The translations under genes and the position numbers were made by a program. Under the pieces are notes generated by a model. The model was not told the DNA's origin, ran no database searches, and was given only the letters and a program-made list of their open reading frames with translations. Below, piece after piece: positions 1-7,532 of a stretch of 64,000 bases of DNA. Source of the DNA: Rhodococcus qingshengii JCM 15477. Lineage in GTDB: Bacteria > Actinomycetota > Actinomycetes > Mycobacteriales > Mycobacteriaceae. Each line of letters opens with the position of its first letter. Position 1 is the first letter of the stretch. The stretch is taken from NCBI RefSeq assembly GCF_023221595.1, contig NZ_CP096563.1, positions 518,501-582,500 on the forward strand, written 5' to 3'.

Positions 1-1469
1 GCAGCGTCGGCGACGAAGGCAGTGTTCGGTGAACCGGACAGCGAGTCGATGGCGGCGCCTGCGCTGTCGGTGACTGCCCGCGTCAACTGATCAGCCTGAG
101 CTTGGTCGACACCGGATCCGGTGAGGTCGTTGTTCAGCGTCGAATTGAGAGTGCTGAAGAAGACCGTGGTGAGGACAGCGATGCCCAGTGCGGATCCGAG
201 TTGGCGGAACGCGCTCTGAATGCCGGAGCCTTGACCGGCGCTCTGCTCGGGAATCTCCTCGAGCACGACGTTGGTCACCTGCGCAGTCGCAAAACCGACG
301 CCGATTCCGTAGAAGAACAGCACTGCGGCGATAGTCCACCAGGGGCTGTCTGTCGCAGCGATGAATCCGAGACCGGCGAGACCGAGCGCCTCGAGAGCCA
401 AACCGATACGGACCAAGCCCAACGGCGAGACCTTCGATGCCAGCCCGAAGCTCGCACCACTGGCGACAAAGCTGCCGATGGCAATGGGAACCAGTGCGAG
501 CCCTGCCTGGAGTGCGCTGTATCCGAGCGTGAACTGGAGCCAGAGAGGAAGCACCGCAACGATTCCGAACTCGCCGAGCCCGATGATCAGCGTCGCGATG
601 TTGCCGTTGCGGAACGACGAGATGGAGAACAACCGTACGTCCATCAGTGCCCGCGACGGATCGGCGCTGCGGGTGAGCATGGTTTGACGGTAGGCGAACG
701 CACCGAGCGACAGAACGGCGAGAACCAGCGCCACCAGAACCGGCGACGGTCCGCTGGACCATGAAAGACCGAACAGATCGAAGGGTTCCTTCGTGGTCAG
801 CCACCCGTACGTACGTCCCTCGACGAGGCCGAAGGCCAGCAGGCCGAGCCCGGCGATGGACAGTGCTGCTCCGGTGGCGTCGATGCGCCCAGCGGTGCGG
901 GGTGAGGGCGCGATGAACAGCACTGCGCCGATCAGAATGAGCGCAGCAAGCGGAATGTTGATCCCGAATGCCCAACGCCATGAGGCATGTTCGGCAAGCC
1001 AGCCGCCGAGCAATGGGCCGAGGGCGGATGCAGCGCCGATGGTGGAGCCCCAGACCGCGAAGGCCTGGCCGCGCGCCTTTCCGGTGAACATCGCGTTCAG
1101 AAGCGACAGTGACGTGGGCAGGATCATGGCCGCGCCGGCGCCCTGCAGGAAGCGCGCCAGGATGAGCAGACCGCCGTTCGGCGCCAGTCCGGCCAGCAGG
1201 CTCGTTGCCCCGAACACGACGACACCGGCGATGAAGATACGACGGGCGCCGACCAGGTCGGCAACTCTGCCGACCAGAAGCAGGAGTGCCGCGAACACGA
1301 TTGCGTAGGACTCTTGGATCCATTGAGCCTGAACGGAATTGATCCCGAGATCTTCGATGATCGAGGGAACTATGACGTTGACGATCGTGGTGTCGACGAC
1401 GATCAGTGCCACGCCGAGTGCAATGGCGATCAGGCCCAACCACTTGCGGGTGGTGGGTGAGATATTCAC
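1..1469 (-). CDS. DHA2-family multidrug efflux MFS transporter, 3' end beyond window
   Basis: The minus frame opening at GTG 1469 reads MNISPTTRKWLGLIAIALGV, followed by VVDTTIVNVIVPSI, the typical first helix of EmrB/QacA-type 14-helix drug:proton antiporters. About 489 codons run without a stop to the window edge, so the C-terminus is missing. The start is set by GGAGG seven bases upstream of the GTG; an upstream ATG in another frame stops after five codons. These pumps export hydrophobic drugs across the inner membrane using proton-motive force. The divergent MarR gene 120 bp away is the likely local repressor. The substrate cannot be told from sequence. Confidence 0.88.
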   Translation of the reverse strand, partial: MNISPTTRKWLGLIAIALGVALIVVDTTIVNVIVPSIIEDLGINSVQAQWIQESYAIVFAALLLLVGRVADLVGARRIFIAGVVVFGATSLLAGLAPNGGLLILARFLQGAGAAMILPTSLSLLNAMFTGKARGQAFAVWGSTIGAASALGPLLGGWLAEHASWRWAFGINIPLAALILIGAVLFIAPSPRTAGRIDATGAALSIAGLGLLAFGLVEGRTYGWLTTKEPFDLFGLSWSSGPSPVLVALVLAVLSLGAFAYRQTMLTRSADPSRALMDVRLFSISSFRNGNIATLIIGLGEFGIVAVLPLWLQFTLGYSALQAGLALVPIAIGSFVASGASFGLASKVSPLGLVRIGLALEALGLAGLGFIAATDSPWWTIAAVLFFYGIGVGFATAQVTNVVLEEIPEQSAGQGSGIQSAFRQLGSALGIAVLTTVFFSTLNSTLNNDLTGSGVDQAQADQLTRAVTDSAGAAIDSLSGSPNTAFVADA

Positions 1470-1492
1470 GAATAAACCTCCATTGTGAAGTA

Positions 1493-1508
1493 ACTTTATT
1501 ATGAAGGT
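1493..1508. promoter_or_regulatory. Candidate MarR operator between divergent genes
   Basis: ACTTTATTATGAAGGT is an imperfect inverted repeat (ACYTT, six bases, AARGT) in the AT-rich 120-bp gap between the exporter and the marR gene. MarR proteins commonly repress both themselves and a divergent pump from such sites. Assignment is inference from position and partial symmetry. Confidence 0.4.
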
Positions 1509-1589
1509 ATATTTGAGGCGGTAAGTTGTCAACGTGCGCGCTGGGTTCGACCGGCCGCCGTCTGGCACAGGAAAGGTGGGATCACCGAG

Positions 1590-2066
1590 GTGGAGGCACC
1601 GCGCGACATCTCCGTAGAGCGGGAGCGGCTGATGGACGAATTCCGCGCGTACGGTGGCACGTTCACCGAATTCAGCCATCGATTCGCGTCGTGGCTCGGC
1701 CTGCATTCCACCGACGCGACTGCCTTGATGGAAATCACCGCTGCCGAGGAGAAGGGGACGCCGCTCTCACCCGCCCGCCTCGGAGAGCGGATCTCGCTGA
1801 CGTCGGGTGCAACCACCGCGTTGCTCAACCGCCTGGAGAAGGCGGGACATATCGTCCGGACCCGAGAGAATGCAGACCGGCGAGTGGTCACGCTGCACAG
1901 CAGTGCGCATGTGCAGGACCTGGCGGACGAGTTCTTCGGGCCCCTTGCCGTGCGACTCGACGCCATGATGGCGAAGTACCCGCCCGAACTGCTCAGTCGA
2001 TTCGAGGAATTTCTCGTCGACCTTCACTCGACGATGAACGAACACCTCGAGCAGGACAACCGCTGA
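1590..2066 (+). CDS. MarR-family transcriptional regulator
   Basis: A 158-residue winged-helix protein. The DNA-binding part is visible at about residues 60-95 (SPARLGERISLTSGATTALL, then NRLEKAGHIVRTRENADRRV), matching the MarR recognition helix and wing with its DRR signature. The GTG start at 1590 has AAAGGTGGG about ten bases upstream. It diverges from the DHA2 exporter and is probably its ligand-responsive repressor. A strong terminator follows the stop codon. The effector is unknown. Confidence 0.85.
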   Translation: MEAPRDISVERERLMDEFRAYGGTFTEFSHRFASWLGLHSTDATALMEITAAEEKGTPLSPARLGERISLTSGATTALLNRLEKAGHIVRTRENADRRVVTLHSSAHVQDLADEFFGPLAVRLDAMMAKYPPELLSRFEEFLVDLHSTMNEHLEQDNR

Positions 2067-2072
2067 ACAAAA

Positions 2073-2107
2073 AACGCCGCTCGACTCCGGAGAGTCGGGC
2101 GGCGTTC
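2073..2107. terminator. Bidirectional terminator between marR and siderophore-binding gene
   Basis: AACGCCGC-TCGACTC pairs with GAGTCG-GGCGGCGTT across a CGGA loop. An A-run precedes and TTCTTT follows, so it can end transcription of both convergent genes. Confidence 0.85.
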
Positions 2108-2123
2108 TTTGTGCCGGTGACGG

Positions 2124-3155
2124 CTACTTGCCGAGCTTGGCCTGCAGGTCGTCGAGAACCAGGCCGGCACCTGTCGGGCCGAGACCCAGGAACCAGGTCT
2201 CGTCGCTCACCTCGGTGGCGCGTCCTTCCTTGACTGCGTCCATGCTGGCCCACAGCGGTCCGGCAACAACCGTGGTCTGGCCGGTGTCGGCGGGATTTCC
2301 GTAGCTGGAGTAGAAGATTCGGTCACCCTCCGCCTCGGTGATCGTTTCCGGGCTGACCTCGACGGCCAGTTCGTCGATGTCCTGGATCGCCGGGCGGGGC
2401 AGGCCGACGTCCTTCAAGATGACGCCGATGAACGACAGATTGCCGTACAGGCGCAGCTTCCCGGACATGAAACGAACCAGTGAAACGGTCGGGGAACCGT
2501 CGATCGACTCACGTACCTTGTCGGCGTGCTCTTGGTAGTCGTTGAGAACCTGCTCGGCCTTGGTCTCCTCGCCGAGTGCGTCACCGGCAAGGAGGAAGTT
2601 CTCCTTCCACGGAAAGCCGGGGCGGATGCTGAAGACCGTCGGAGCGATTGCCGCGAGTTGCGGGTAAAGCTTGTCCTGGCGCAGCTTGCTGCCGAGGATC
2701 AGATCGGGCTGCAGTGCGGTGATCGCCTCGAGGTTGAGGTTGTTGGTCGTGCCGACATCGGGGACACCGACCAACTTGTCCGCCAGGTACGACGGCTGAC
2801 CGGCGGCGCTTTCCGGGCTGGCGATGCCGACCGGGGTGATCCCGAGCGAGAGAACCTCGTCGAGTTCACCGCTGTCGAGGACGACGACGCGGGTCGGCTT
2901 GGCCTCGAGGGTGGTCTCGCCCAGGGCATGGGTGATGGTGCGAGGGAACTCGCCTGGCGCGGCATCGCTGCCGAGCTTCGCGGTTTCCGTGTCGGCGGTG
3001 CTGAACAGCTTGCCGCCGGTCGCGACATCGGTGTTGCCGTTCGCGTTGCCGCCGGCGTCGGAAGAGCCGCAGGCCGTAGCGGCAAAAACAGTCGCCAAGG
3101 CAACCATGGCGACCCGGACCGACGTGCGGCTCCGGAGAGTGGTGCGTGAGTGCAT
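2124..3155 (-). CDS. Iron-siderophore ABC transporter substrate-binding lipoprotein
   Basis: This 343-residue protein has a basic N-terminus, a hydrophobic stretch and the lipobox ATAC at about residues 26-29, so it is a lipid-anchored extracytoplasmic protein. The body has the FecB/FhuD (periplasmic-binding class III) pattern: RVVVLDSGELDEVLSLGITP near residue 90, then an LNLEAITALQPDLILGS segment. It should capture an Fe(III)-siderophore and hand it to a permease; no permease or ATPase gene adjoins it, so it must be encoded elsewhere. The ATG at 3155 directly abuts an IdeR-type iron box, which implies induction by iron starvation. The siderophore is unknown. Confidence 0.88.
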   Translation of the reverse strand: MHSRTTLRSRTSVRVAMVALATVFAATACGSSDAGGNANGNTDVATGGKLFSTADTETAKLGSDAAPGEFPRTITHALGETTLEAKPTRVVVLDSGELDEVLSLGITPVGIASPESAAGQPSYLADKLVGVPDVGTTNNLNLEAITALQPDLILGSKLRQDKLYPQLAAIAPTVFSIRPGFPWKENFLLAGDALGEETKAEQVLNDYQEHADKVRESIDGSPTVSLVRFMSGKLRLYGNLSFIGVILKDVGLPRPAIQDIDELAVEVSPETITEAEGDRIFYSSYGNPADTGQTTVVAGPLWASMDAVKEGRATEVSDETWFLGLGPTGAGLVLDDLQAKLGK

Positions 3156-3173
3156 TAGGCTACCCTACCTTTA
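3155..3173. promoter_or_regulatory. IdeR/DtxR iron box
   Basis: TTAGGCTACCCTACCTTTA matches the 19-bp IdeR/DtxR consensus TTAGGTTAGGCTAACCTAA at 13 of 19 positions. It touches the start codon of the siderophore-binding gene, so bound repressor would block initiation. On the coding strand it also holds AGGTAGGG, the only visible ribosome-binding sequence. Confidence 0.75.
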
Positions 3174-3282
3174 GGCTATCGGGCTTGGTCAGGGAGGTAT
3201 CCGCACCGTTGGCGCCAGGTGAGCGGCGCGTCAGGTCTCGCTCAGCGGGACCGCTACGCAATTCGGACTACAGGGTGCGACC

Positions 3283-3290
3283 AACGTGTT
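3283..3290. promoter_or_regulatory. Possible KstR-like half-symmetric site upstream of fadD
   Basis: AACGTGTT matches the AACnnGTT core of the KstR cholesterol-regulon operator, 55 bp before the FadD19-like gene. The outer T and A of the full consensus are absent, so this is only suggestive. FadD19 genes are KstR-controlled in mycobacteria (family knowledge). Confidence 0.25.
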
Positions 3291-3344
3291 AGCTTCGCGA
3301 AAGACCTGTACTGGTAAGCGAAGACGCGTGTAGTGAGGATTTCG

Positions 3345-4901
3345 ATGACCCTGAACATTGCCGATCTGTTCGAGGCCGTTGCCGATGCGATCCCCGATCG
3401 AGTTCCCTTGATTCTGGAAGACGTGCGATTGAGCTACGCCGAACTCGAACTGCGATCGAACCGACTCGCTCATCACCTGCAGTCGGTGGGCGTCGAGCCT
3501 GGGCAGCACGTCGGTATTCACATGCGTAACTGCGTCGAGTACGTCGAAGCGCTCCTGGCTTGCTTGAAGATCAGAGCGGTACCGATCAACGTCAACTTCC
3601 GCTATGCCGATGCAGAACTCCTGTACATCTACACCAACTCTCAAATGGTGGCACTGCTGGTCGAAGAGGAATTCGCGCCGACGGCATTGGCCGTGGTTCC
3701 GCAGTGTCCGGAGATCACCCACGTGCTGATCGTCGGCGAAGACTACGAGAACGCCCTTGCCGCGCAGACTGATACCCGCGACTTCGGCCCTCGCAGCAAC
3801 GACGACCATTTCATCATCTACACCGGCGGCACAACCGGAATGCCCAAGGGTGTGGTGTGGCGGCACGAGGACTTCTTCTTTGCCGCCCTGTCCGGAGCGA
3901 ACCTCAGCGGGCCGCCGCGTCGTAGCCTCGAAGAGGTTGTGGATGCAGCTGTAGCGAACACCAATCCAACTGTGCTGCTACTCATCCCGCCGCTCATGCA
4001 TGGAGCCGCAATCTATTCACTGCTCACGGCATTCCTCATGGGAGCGCCCCGAGTGCTGACCCGCAGCTTCGATCCGATGGAAGTGTTGCGACTGGTCGAG
4101 GCCGAGAAGATCACCGGAATCACCGTCGTCGGCGACGCGATTGCTCGACCGATCGCCGACGCCATCGCCGCAAGCGAAGGGCGCTACGACCTTTCGACTC
4201 TCCAACTGATCGGGTCGGGTGGCGCATTGTTCTCGCCGAACCTGAAGGCAGAACTGACAACCCGACTACCGGGGTTGGTGATCAAGGATGCATTCGGTGC
4301 TTCGGAATCCGGCAACGACGGCGTCGTCGAATTCGGTGAGGACGGTTCCAAGCGAATTCGATCCAACCCCAACATGATTCTTGTCGACGACGAATTCCGT
4401 CGCATCGAACCAGGCTCGGACACAGTCGGTTTCATCGCCCGGGCCGGCCATGTTCCCGTTGCCTACTTCGGCGACCCGGCCAAGACTGCTGCAACTTTTC
4501 CTGTCGTCGACGGGGTGCGTCTGGCGGTACTCGGGGACATGGGCACGATGGAAGCCGACGGAACCATCGTGCTGCTCGGGCGCGGTTCGATGTGCATCAA
4601 CTCCGGCGGCGAGAAGGTCTACCCCGAAGAAGTGGAGCAGGCACTCAAAACTCACCCGGCAGTCTTCGACGCTTTGGTGGCGGGTGCGCCCGACACTCGA
4701 TTCGGTGAGAAGGTCGCCGCGGTGGTGCAGGTTCGACCGGGATTCGAAGATGTTGCGACGGAATCATTGTCGGAGCATTGCCGCACCCACGTCGCCGGGT
4801 ACAAGATCCCCCGCTCGATCGTGCTCGTACCAACGATCCTCCGCTCGCCCAGCGGTAAGGCCGACTACCGTTGGGCTCGCGAAACCGTAGCGGGAGCGTA
4901 A
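3345..4901 (+). CDS. Fatty-acyl/steroid-side-chain CoA synthetase, FadD19-like
   Basis: An ANL-superfamily ligase of 518 residues that activates a carboxylic acid to acyl-AMP and then acyl-CoA. The P-loop IIYTGGTTGMPKGV lies near residue 170, the adenylate motif GASESGND near 320, the hinge/ATP motif LGDMG near 395 and the catalytic lysine in SPSGKADYRWA close to the C-terminus. The opening TLNIADLFEAVADAIPDR resembles mycobacterial FadD19, which activates C24-C25 steroid side-chain acids. ATG 3345 has TGAGGA six bases upstream and is preferred to an upstream GTG. The gene stands alone, converging with a VOC gene one base apart. Substrate assignment is inference. Confidence 0.85.
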   Translation: MTLNIADLFEAVADAIPDRVPLILEDVRLSYAELELRSNRLAHHLQSVGVEPGQHVGIHMRNCVEYVEALLACLKIRAVPINVNFRYADAELLYIYTNSQMVALLVEEEFAPTALAVVPQCPEITHVLIVGEDYENALAAQTDTRDFGPRSNDDHFIIYTGGTTGMPKGVVWRHEDFFFAALSGANLSGPPRRSLEEVVDAAVANTNPTVLLLIPPLMHGAAIYSLLTAFLMGAPRVLTRSFDPMEVLRLVEAEKITGITVVGDAIARPIADAIAASEGRYDLSTLQLIGSGGALFSPNLKAELTTRLPGLVIKDAFGASESGNDGVVEFGEDGSKRIRSNPNMILVDDEFRRIEPGSDTVGFIARAGHVPVAYFGDPAKTAATFPVVDGVRLAVLGDMGTMEADGTIVLLGRGSMCINSGGEKVYPEEVEQALKTHPAVFDALVAGAPDTRFGEKVAAVVQVRPGFEDVATESLSEHCRTHVAGYKIPRSIVLVPTILRSPSGKADYRWARETVAGA

Positions 4902-4902
4902 A

Positions 4903-5256
4903 TCACCTTCCGGCACTTCGGACGACGCACCACTCGTTTCCCTCGGGATCCAGCAGCACCTGAAAGGTGCCGGCCGGGTCCTGCTGGACAGTACCGACCC
5001 GAGTTGCGCCGAGGCGCTCGGCAGCTTCGGTCGCCGCGACGACGTCATCCACACTGACGTCGATGTGTAGACGATTCTTCGTCAGCTTGGATTCCGGTAC
5101 ACGTTGGAAGGCGAGGCGAGTCCATCCTGGAGGGTCGACAAACGCCCACTCCGCGCTCCGCTCCACCGGCTGCCCACCGAGGATTCCGGCCCAGAAGGTC
5201 GCCAACTGGGCTGGTGCGGAGCAATCCACAACTACTTCATCGACCTGCCCGATCAC
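4903..5256 (-). CDS. VOC (glyoxalase/bleomycin-resistance fold) protein
   Basis: A 117-residue protein with the two-module beta-alpha-beta-beta-beta pattern of the vicinal-oxygen-chelate superfamily: VDEVVVDCSAPAQLATFW at the start and LLDPEGNEWCVV at the end, plus RLHIDVSVDD in the middle. It belongs to the glyoxalase-like group common in actinobacteria, whose substrates are mostly unknown. The GTG start at 5256 lies next to a tandem repeat; no ATG is available in frame. The stop converges with the fadD stop. Confidence 0.8.
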   Translation of the reverse strand: MIGQVDEVVVDCSAPAQLATFWAGILGGQPVERSAEWAFVDPPGWTRLAFQRVPESKLTKNRLHIDVSVDDVVAATEAAERLGATRVGTVQQDPAGTFQVLLDPEGNEWCVVRSAGR

Positions 5257-5260
5257 CGCT

Positions 5261-5340
5261 TCACAGCTCCGCTGAATTCGGCTGTCACAGCTGCACTCAA
5301 TTCGGCTGTCACACCTGCGCTGAATTCGGCTGTCACAGCC
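5261..5340. repeat. 24-bp tandem repeat, 3.3 copies
   Basis: Units at 5261-5284, 5285-5308 and 5309-5332 share TCAC-ASCTSCRCTSAATTCGGCTG, with a partial fourth beginning at 5333. The array fills the gap between the VOC start codon and the next gene's stop codon; the TCA of the partial fourth copy is that stop codon on the minus strand. Confidence 0.9.
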
Positions 5341-5656
5341 AGGGCTCGATCGGCTTCTTCACCCACATGATCTTCTCGTCCGGATGCTCACGCCGAGCTT
5401 CGGGACGGTCTGGGTTGGCTGCTGCCCACACGGCTTTCTCGTCGAGCAGTCCGGCCGCGATCGTCCAGGTCTCCCGCGTGCTCGGCGGATTGGCGCCCGC
5501 CGCCCGCGCAAGCTTGCGCAGCCGATCGTCGGGCATGTCGAGCAACTCTGCACTACTGATATCGCGATCCCAGGCGAACTTGGCAAGACCGACAGCTTTC
5601 TCACGTCGGCTACGGCTCGCCATGTCGTTGTGCGCGAAGTCTGGTTCGGATGCCAC
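5333..5656 (-). CDS. Conserved hypothetical protein, 107 aa
   Basis: A small soluble protein, basic at the N-terminus and tryptophan-rich at the C-terminus (MWVKKPIEPWL). A probable helical segment (SAELLDMPDDRLRKLARAAG) resembles DNA-binding or protein-contact helices, but I recognise no family. GTG 5656 has AAGGTGA four bases upstream; an internal ATG at 5623 has no ribosome-binding site. It is co-directional with the VOC gene across the tandem repeat. Confidence 0.6.
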   Translation of the reverse strand: MASEPDFAHNDMASRSRREKAVGLAKFAWDRDISSAELLDMPDDRLRKLARAAGANPPSTRETWTIAAGLLDEKAVWAAANPDRPEARREHPDEKIMWVKKPIEPWL

Positions 5657-5676
5657 GGCTTCACCTTATCGTCAAC

Positions 5677-5719
5677 GAAATCGAGGCCCTCCCGCGTAAA
5701 GCGGAAGGGCCTCGATTTC
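5677..5719 (-). terminator. Hairpin downstream of tRNA-Pro
   Basis: GAAATCGAGGCCCT and AGGGCCTCGATTTC form a perfect 14-bp stem, with an inner CCGC/GCGG pair. It lies just 3' of the tRNA on the minus strand and probably ends its transcript or insulates the next gene. Confidence 0.75.
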
Positions 5720-5731
5720 TGTTCTTCACTG

Positions 5732-5805
<74 letters not shown>

Positions 5806-5859
5806 TGTCGAACCTCGGTTAGCTTACATTACCGAGTCGACTGACATTAAATCCGCAGG

Positions 5860-6828
5860 TCAGTTGCGTAGAACCGACGCTGGAGACTCTGCGGAACTGT
5901 GTGCGGAGACATGCTCCGGTTCGCGCCTGGTCGCCGGAACCAAAGTCAGCAGAGTTGCCTCGGGGCGGCAGCAGAAGCGTGCCGGAGCCCACGGCGAAGT
6001 GCCGATGCCTGCTGAGACGTGCAGCTGGGTGTGTGCGCCCCACTTCGACGGTCCCTTGACCCGGGATCGGTCGATCTGGCAGTTGGTGACCAGCGCGCCG
6101 TAGAACGGAAGGCACAGCTGACCACCGTGCGTGTGACCGGCGAGCACCAGGTCGTAGCCGTCGTCGGCGAACCGGTCGAGAACTCGAGGTTCGGGTGAGT
6201 GCGTCAGGCCGAGCTTGAGCTGGGCGACGGGATTGGGTGTTCCGGCGACGGTGTCGTAGCGATCGCGCTTCAGGTGCGGATCATCGACGCCGGCGGCAGC
6301 AATGCGAATACCGGCCACTTCGAGTTCGCGGCGCACGTGGGTCATGTCCAGCCATCCACGTTCGGTGAACGCGGCCCGCAGATCGCCCCAGGGGAGGGGA
6401 TCCCCGGTGATGCGCTTGTCCTTGTTGAAGATGTAGCTCAGTGGATTCTTCGGTTTCGGAGCGAAGTAGTCGTTGCTGCCGAAGACGAACAGACCCGGCC
6501 GAGCCAACAGATCGCCGAGCGCCTGGACCACTGCCGGGACGCTGCGCTGATGCGACAAGTTGTCGCCGGTGTTGACCACGAGGTCGGGGTCGAGGCCTTC
6601 GAGCTCACGCAACCAATTCTGTTTCAACCGTTGGTTCGGCATCATGTGCAGGTCGCTGAGATGGAGGACCCGCAGCGACGACGAACCGGGCGCCAGGACT
6701 GGCATCGTCACCTCACGCAGTGCAAATGCATTGCGTTCGATGCCGGATGCGTACCCGATCCCTAGTGCAGCGGCGCCCGCGGCACCAAGTGCGGTGCGGG
6801 TCAGATTGGTGCGGAACTGGGAAGACAC
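5860..6828 (-). CDS. Membrane-anchored calcineurin-like metallophosphoesterase
   Basis: A 322-residue homologue of Rv3683 in the same position next to ponA2. An N-terminal hydrophobic segment (about residues 10-28) suggests a membrane anchor. The dimetal motifs are HLSDLH (D59, H61), NTGDN (D89), GSND (117-120), LTHSPEP (H210) and GHTHGGQ (H232, H234). The usual GNHD/E block reads GSND, so its histidine is replaced; other members of this YkuE-like group look similar. The physiological phosphoester is not known; YkuE relatives act at the cell envelope. GTG 6828 has GAGAGG immediately adjacent, which is too close for a normal ribosome-binding site. Confidence 0.88.
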   Translation of the reverse strand: MSSQFRTNLTRTALGAAGAAALGIGYASGIERNAFALREVTMPVLAPGSSSLRVLHLSDLHMMPNQRLKQNWLRELEGLDPDLVVNTGDNLSHQRSVPAVVQALGDLLARPGLFVFGSNDYFAPKPKNPLSYIFNKDKRITGDPLPWGDLRAAFTERGWLDMTHVRRELEVAGIRIAAAGVDDPHLKRDRYDTVAGTPNPVAQLKLGLTHSPEPRVLDRFADDGYDLVLAGHTHGGQLCLPFYGALVTNCQIDRSRVKGPSKWGAHTQLHVSAGIGTSPWAPARFCCRPEATLLTLVPATRREPEHVSAHSSAESPASVLRN

Positions 6829-6960
6829 CTCTCAAGGATACGGGTGTGGCGTTCTTCTGCGTCGCTCTCGCCGCCTTTTACAGCTATTCCACAGAGAATT
6901 GTGTCCGGGCGGAGGTAACTATCGGCACGCTCGAAACGCCGAGCGCGTAGCGTTTCCACC

Positions 6961-7437
6961 ATGTCCGACACGACACCATCGCTCAAAGCCACCCTCCGAA
7001 CCGACATGGTTGCATCCATGAAGGCGAAGGATCCGCTACGTACAGCCACCCTTCGGATGCTCATGGCAGCCATCCAGACCGAAGAGGTGGCCGGTAAGGA
7101 AGCACGGGTCCTCACCGACGAAGAAATCATCAAAGTCCTTGCAAAGGAATCGAAGAAGCGCGGCGAATCGGCCGAGATCTACACCGAGAACGGCCGCGGT
7201 GAACTTGCCGCGAAAGAGCGCGCCGAAGCTCAGATCATCGACGAGTACCTGCCGACGCCGTTGACCGACGCCGAACTCGTCGACGTCGTCGACACCGCCC
7301 TCGCTCAGGTGTCCGAGGAGCTCGGTGAGCGTCCGAGTATGCGTCAGATGGGCCAGGTCATCAAGGCCGCCAGCGCGCTGGCCAAGGGCAAGGCCGATGG
7401 CGCACGTATCTCTGCAGCAGTGAAGTCCCGCTTGTAG
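6961..7437 (+). CDS. GatB/YqeY domain-containing protein
   Basis: 158 residues, the normal length of the YqeY family. Visible features are the helical start LKATLRTDMVASMKAKDPLR, the R-T-L-R-M-L-M-AAIQ segment and the conserved EIYTENGR region. The domain is homologous to the tRNA-interacting tail of GatB in the Asp/Glu-tRNA amidotransferase, but the free-standing protein has no settled role. The ATG is monocistronic and a strong terminator follows. Confidence 0.88.
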   Translation: MSDTTPSLKATLRTDMVASMKAKDPLRTATLRMLMAAIQTEEVAGKEARVLTDEEIIKVLAKESKKRGESAEIYTENGRGELAAKERAEAQIIDEYLPTPLTDAELVDVVDTALAQVSEELGERPSMRQMGQVIKAASALAKGKADGARISAAVKSRL

Positions 7438-7459
7438 AAGCGCGCCACCGGAAACCGAA

Positions 7460-7500
7460 AACGGCCGCGAACTCCGAGTCACTCGGAGATCGCGGCCGTT
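7460..7500. terminator. Bidirectional terminator after yqeY
   Basis: AACGGCCGCGA-ACTCCGAG pairs with CTCGGAG-TCGCGGCCGTT around a short TCA loop. CTTGTTTTC follows on the plus strand. It separates yqeY from the converging ponA2. Confidence 0.88.
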
Positions 7501-7532
7501 CTTGTTTTCAGAGCCGTCAGTTTTCAGGGCCG

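Noticed and set aside
91..1443. 450-codon minus-strand frame at the left edge
   Set aside because: Arg/Ser-rich and domain-free; the true transporter lies in another frame of the same strand from GTG 1469.
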